Part shown: piece by piece, positions 62,851-64,000 of the stretch
How the letters are laid out: every line of letters begins with the position of its first letter
Numbering within the stretch: the stretch's first letter is position 1
Assembly: GCA_037443645.1 (NCBI GenBank)
Contig: JBBINY010000002.1
Location: forward strand, 78,632 to 142,631
From: UBA2336 sp037443645
Lineage (GTDB): Bacteria; Bacteroidota; Bacteroidia; Cytophagales; Cyclobacteriaceae
Length of the DNA: 64,000 nucleotides
Direction of reading: 5' to 3'
Notes under the pieces: model-generated
What the model saw: only the letters and a program-made list of their open reading frames with translations
What the model was told of the DNA's origin: nothing
Databases searched by the model: none
Made by a program: the position numbers and the translations under genes

Positions 62851-63315
62851 TTAATTAATCACTTCATCGGTTACCGTTAGCTCATTCCCACTTAGTATCG
62901 TTTGATATTGACGCAACGGCCGCCAGGCCGGTCCACCAGTTGGGTCGCCATTGAAGTTGAACGTAGAGGCACAGCATGAATCTTCCATGAAAAGCGTGCT
63001 CACATGCACCCCAACCGTTGAGCAGGCATTATTTGGCTGATAGGAACAATTACGCTCGAAGGCGCGGTAGGTGGATGCATTAACACGATGAATAATGAGG
63101 CCGCGCACGCCACCATTAAAATACTTTGAACCTCCGTTTGTAGAAAGAACAAGGTTTTCGGGTAAACTGAGGTTAATAAAAATGTCGGCAAAAGTGGCCG
63201 GAGGAATGGGATCATCTTGTAAATCGGAGGAGCAGGTTATCGAAGCAACAACCAAAAATCCGAAAACAAGGCTCCTGAATGCGTTTCCTGAAGGTAACTT
63301 ATTTAGTATAGTCAT
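62851..63315 (-). CDS. Rieske-like lipoprotein lacking ligand histidines
   Basis: 154 aa from ATG at 63313-63315. The signal ends at Cys28 in ASITC, an imperfect lipobox. The mature part matches the Bacteroidota Rieske-like fold: FADIFINLSLPENL, GGVRGLIIHRVNASTYRAFERNCSY and WRPLRQYQTILSGNELTVTD. A true Rieske site needs CxH and CxxH; here the first reads CSY (Cys90) and the second CCAS (Cys114, Cys115), so the Fe-binding His residues are absent. Four cysteines remain (90, 98, 114, 115). It overlaps the end of the upstream dehydrogenase gene by 17 bases. No 2Fe-2S role should be assumed. Confidence 0.75.
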   Translation of the reverse strand: MTILNKLPSGNAFRSLVFGFLVVASITCSSDLQDDPIPPATFADIFINLSLPENLVLSTNGGSKYFNGGVRGLIIHRVNASTYRAFERNCSYQPNNACSTVGVHVSTLFMEDSCCASTFNFNGDPTGGPAWRPLRQYQTILSGNELTVTDEVIN

Positions 63316-64000
63316 AAAATCCCTTGCCGCTCTTTCGGCCATGGTGTCCGGCATCAACTTTTTGCTGTTGAATGCGGCTGGGCCTGAATTTTGAATCCTG
63401 GTGAAACGCATTGTAAATGGAAGTGGTGACCGCAAAATTGGTGTCGACACCGATAAGATCCATTAATTCAAAAGGCCCCATTTTAAATCCACTTGTTTTC
63501 AATAACGTGTCTATGGTTTGTATATCGGCAACCTGCTCTTCCAGCAGTTTAAGAGCTTCAACATAATAGTGCCGGGCTACCCGGTTAACGATAAATCCGG
63601 GGCTATCTTTTGCAACTACCGCTGTTTTTTGAATGCGTTCGGAGAAAGCCAGTAAAGCGGAAATGGTTTCCGGGGCTGTAAGCGCTCCGCTGATCACTTC
63701 CACCAGCTTCATTACCGGGGCCGGGTTAAAAAAATGGAGGCCCGCAAAGCGTGCCGGGTTTTTCAGCACCGAGGCAATTTGAGTAACGGCAATGGATGAG
63801 GTGTTGGTGGTGAGAATGCTTGTCGGGCTGTTGGCGACTTCAAGGGCTTTAAACAGTTGTTGCTTTACAGAAAGACGTTCAACAACGGCCTCAATAATCA
63901 AATCGGCTTTCAGATTGTGAACGTCCTCGACTATCGTAATTTTTTCAAGTGTCTCATTTTTCTGTTGCGGGGTGAGTTTATTTTTTTCAATCAACGCATC
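63299..64000 (-). CDS. 3-hydroxyacyl-CoA dehydrogenase, partial (N-terminus outside window)
   Basis: The C-terminal 233 residues are visible; the start and the NAD-binding GxGxxG lie beyond the right edge. The visible part has ILTTNTSSIAVTQIA, the catalytic GLHFFNPAPVMKLVEVI, and the C-terminal domain KDSPGFIVNRVARHYYVEALKLLEE through FKMGPFELMDLIGVDTN, typical of 3-hydroxybutyryl/acyl-CoA dehydrogenases. It oxidises 3-hydroxyacyl-CoA in fatty-acid or aromatic degradation. It shares 17 bases with the following lipoprotein gene. Substrate chain length cannot be told. Confidence 0.9.
   Translation of the reverse strand, partial: DALIEKNKLTPQQKNETLEKITIVEDVHNLKADLIIEAVVERLSVKQQLFKALEVANSPTSILTTNTSSIAVTQIASVLKNPARFAGLHFFNPAPVMKLVEVISGALTAPETISALLAFSERIQKTAVVAKDSPGFIVNRVARHYYVEALKLLEEQVADIQTIDTLLKTSGFKMGPFELMDLIGVDTNFAVTTSIYNAFHQDSKFRPSRIQQQKVDAGHHGRKSGKGFYDYTK

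Noticed and set aside
4000..64000. CRISPR array, insertion sequence or prophage
   Set aside because: No regularly spaced repeats, transposase or phage structural genes were seen; the only mobility-related trace is the integrase-like fragment at 3646-3897.

Overview
The window looks like a piece of a Bacteroidota chromosome, most probably from the order Cytophagales. The reasons are the recurrent TAnnTTTG promoter boxes just upstream of start codons, the scarcity of strong Shine-Dalgarno sites, the long N-terminally extended NusB, and several families typical of the phylum (DUF4293, DUF1573, FISUMP-like domain, CDS pairs such as YtxH/DUF1573/YajC/YbbR/CoaE). Most of the window is tightly packed housekeeping DNA. 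No rRNA, CRISPR array, insertion sequence or prophage was seen. One tRNA gene (His) was found.

Layout. 1-4146: a visibly more A+T-rich accessory stretch with two tandem secreted FISUMP-like paralogues (the first cut by the window edge), a secreted protein carrying four DFWGN motifs, and a fragment resembling the N-terminus of a tyrosine recombinase. 4147-10168: UvrA, an acidic protein, an ECF sigma factor whose 3' end is overlapped by a small conserved-looking partner gene, a glycosyltransferase and a lipoprotein. 10171-16179 (minus): a six-gene, end-to-end operon (SIS isomerase, LipB, unknown, PolB-like exonuclease, RNase R, polyprenyl synthase). 16235-21246: YraN, a MORN-type protein, HtpG, DUF4293, thiolase. 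21270-26415: TruA and two ABC half-exporters in convergent orientation with a beta-barrel gene between them; their motif pattern suggests a heterodimeric exporter. 26570-31824: leucine dehydrogenase, NusB, YtxH, DUF1573, YajC, YbbR, CoaE. 31843-37400: a complete RND efflux operon. 37406-43169: ScpA, DXS, hydrolases and a membrane zinc-ribbon protein. 43291-45562: tRNA-His, a decayed dihydroorotase pseudogene and a DEAD-box helicase. 45563-51185 (minus): a TetR-ABC-HlyD-TolC operon whose ABC protein has lost most catalytic ATPase motifs, with a perfect palindrome just upstream of the regulator. 51334-54657: RlpA, GuaB, a lipoprotein. 54736-62847: a PP2C/STAS/HATPase partner-switching module followed by three peptidyl-prolyl isomerase/chaperone genes and MoxR. 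62851-64000: a Rieske-like lipoprotein without the ligand histidines, and a 3-hydroxyacyl-CoA dehydrogenase cut by the right edge.

The most interesting items are the apparently hydrolysis-impaired type I secretion-like operon and its candidate operator, the partner-switching module with an altered kinase G1 box, the split heterodimeric ABC exporter, the dihydroorotase relic, and the DFWGN motif array. Everything here was read by eye; family assignments rest on motifs and recalled family resemblance, not on database searches.
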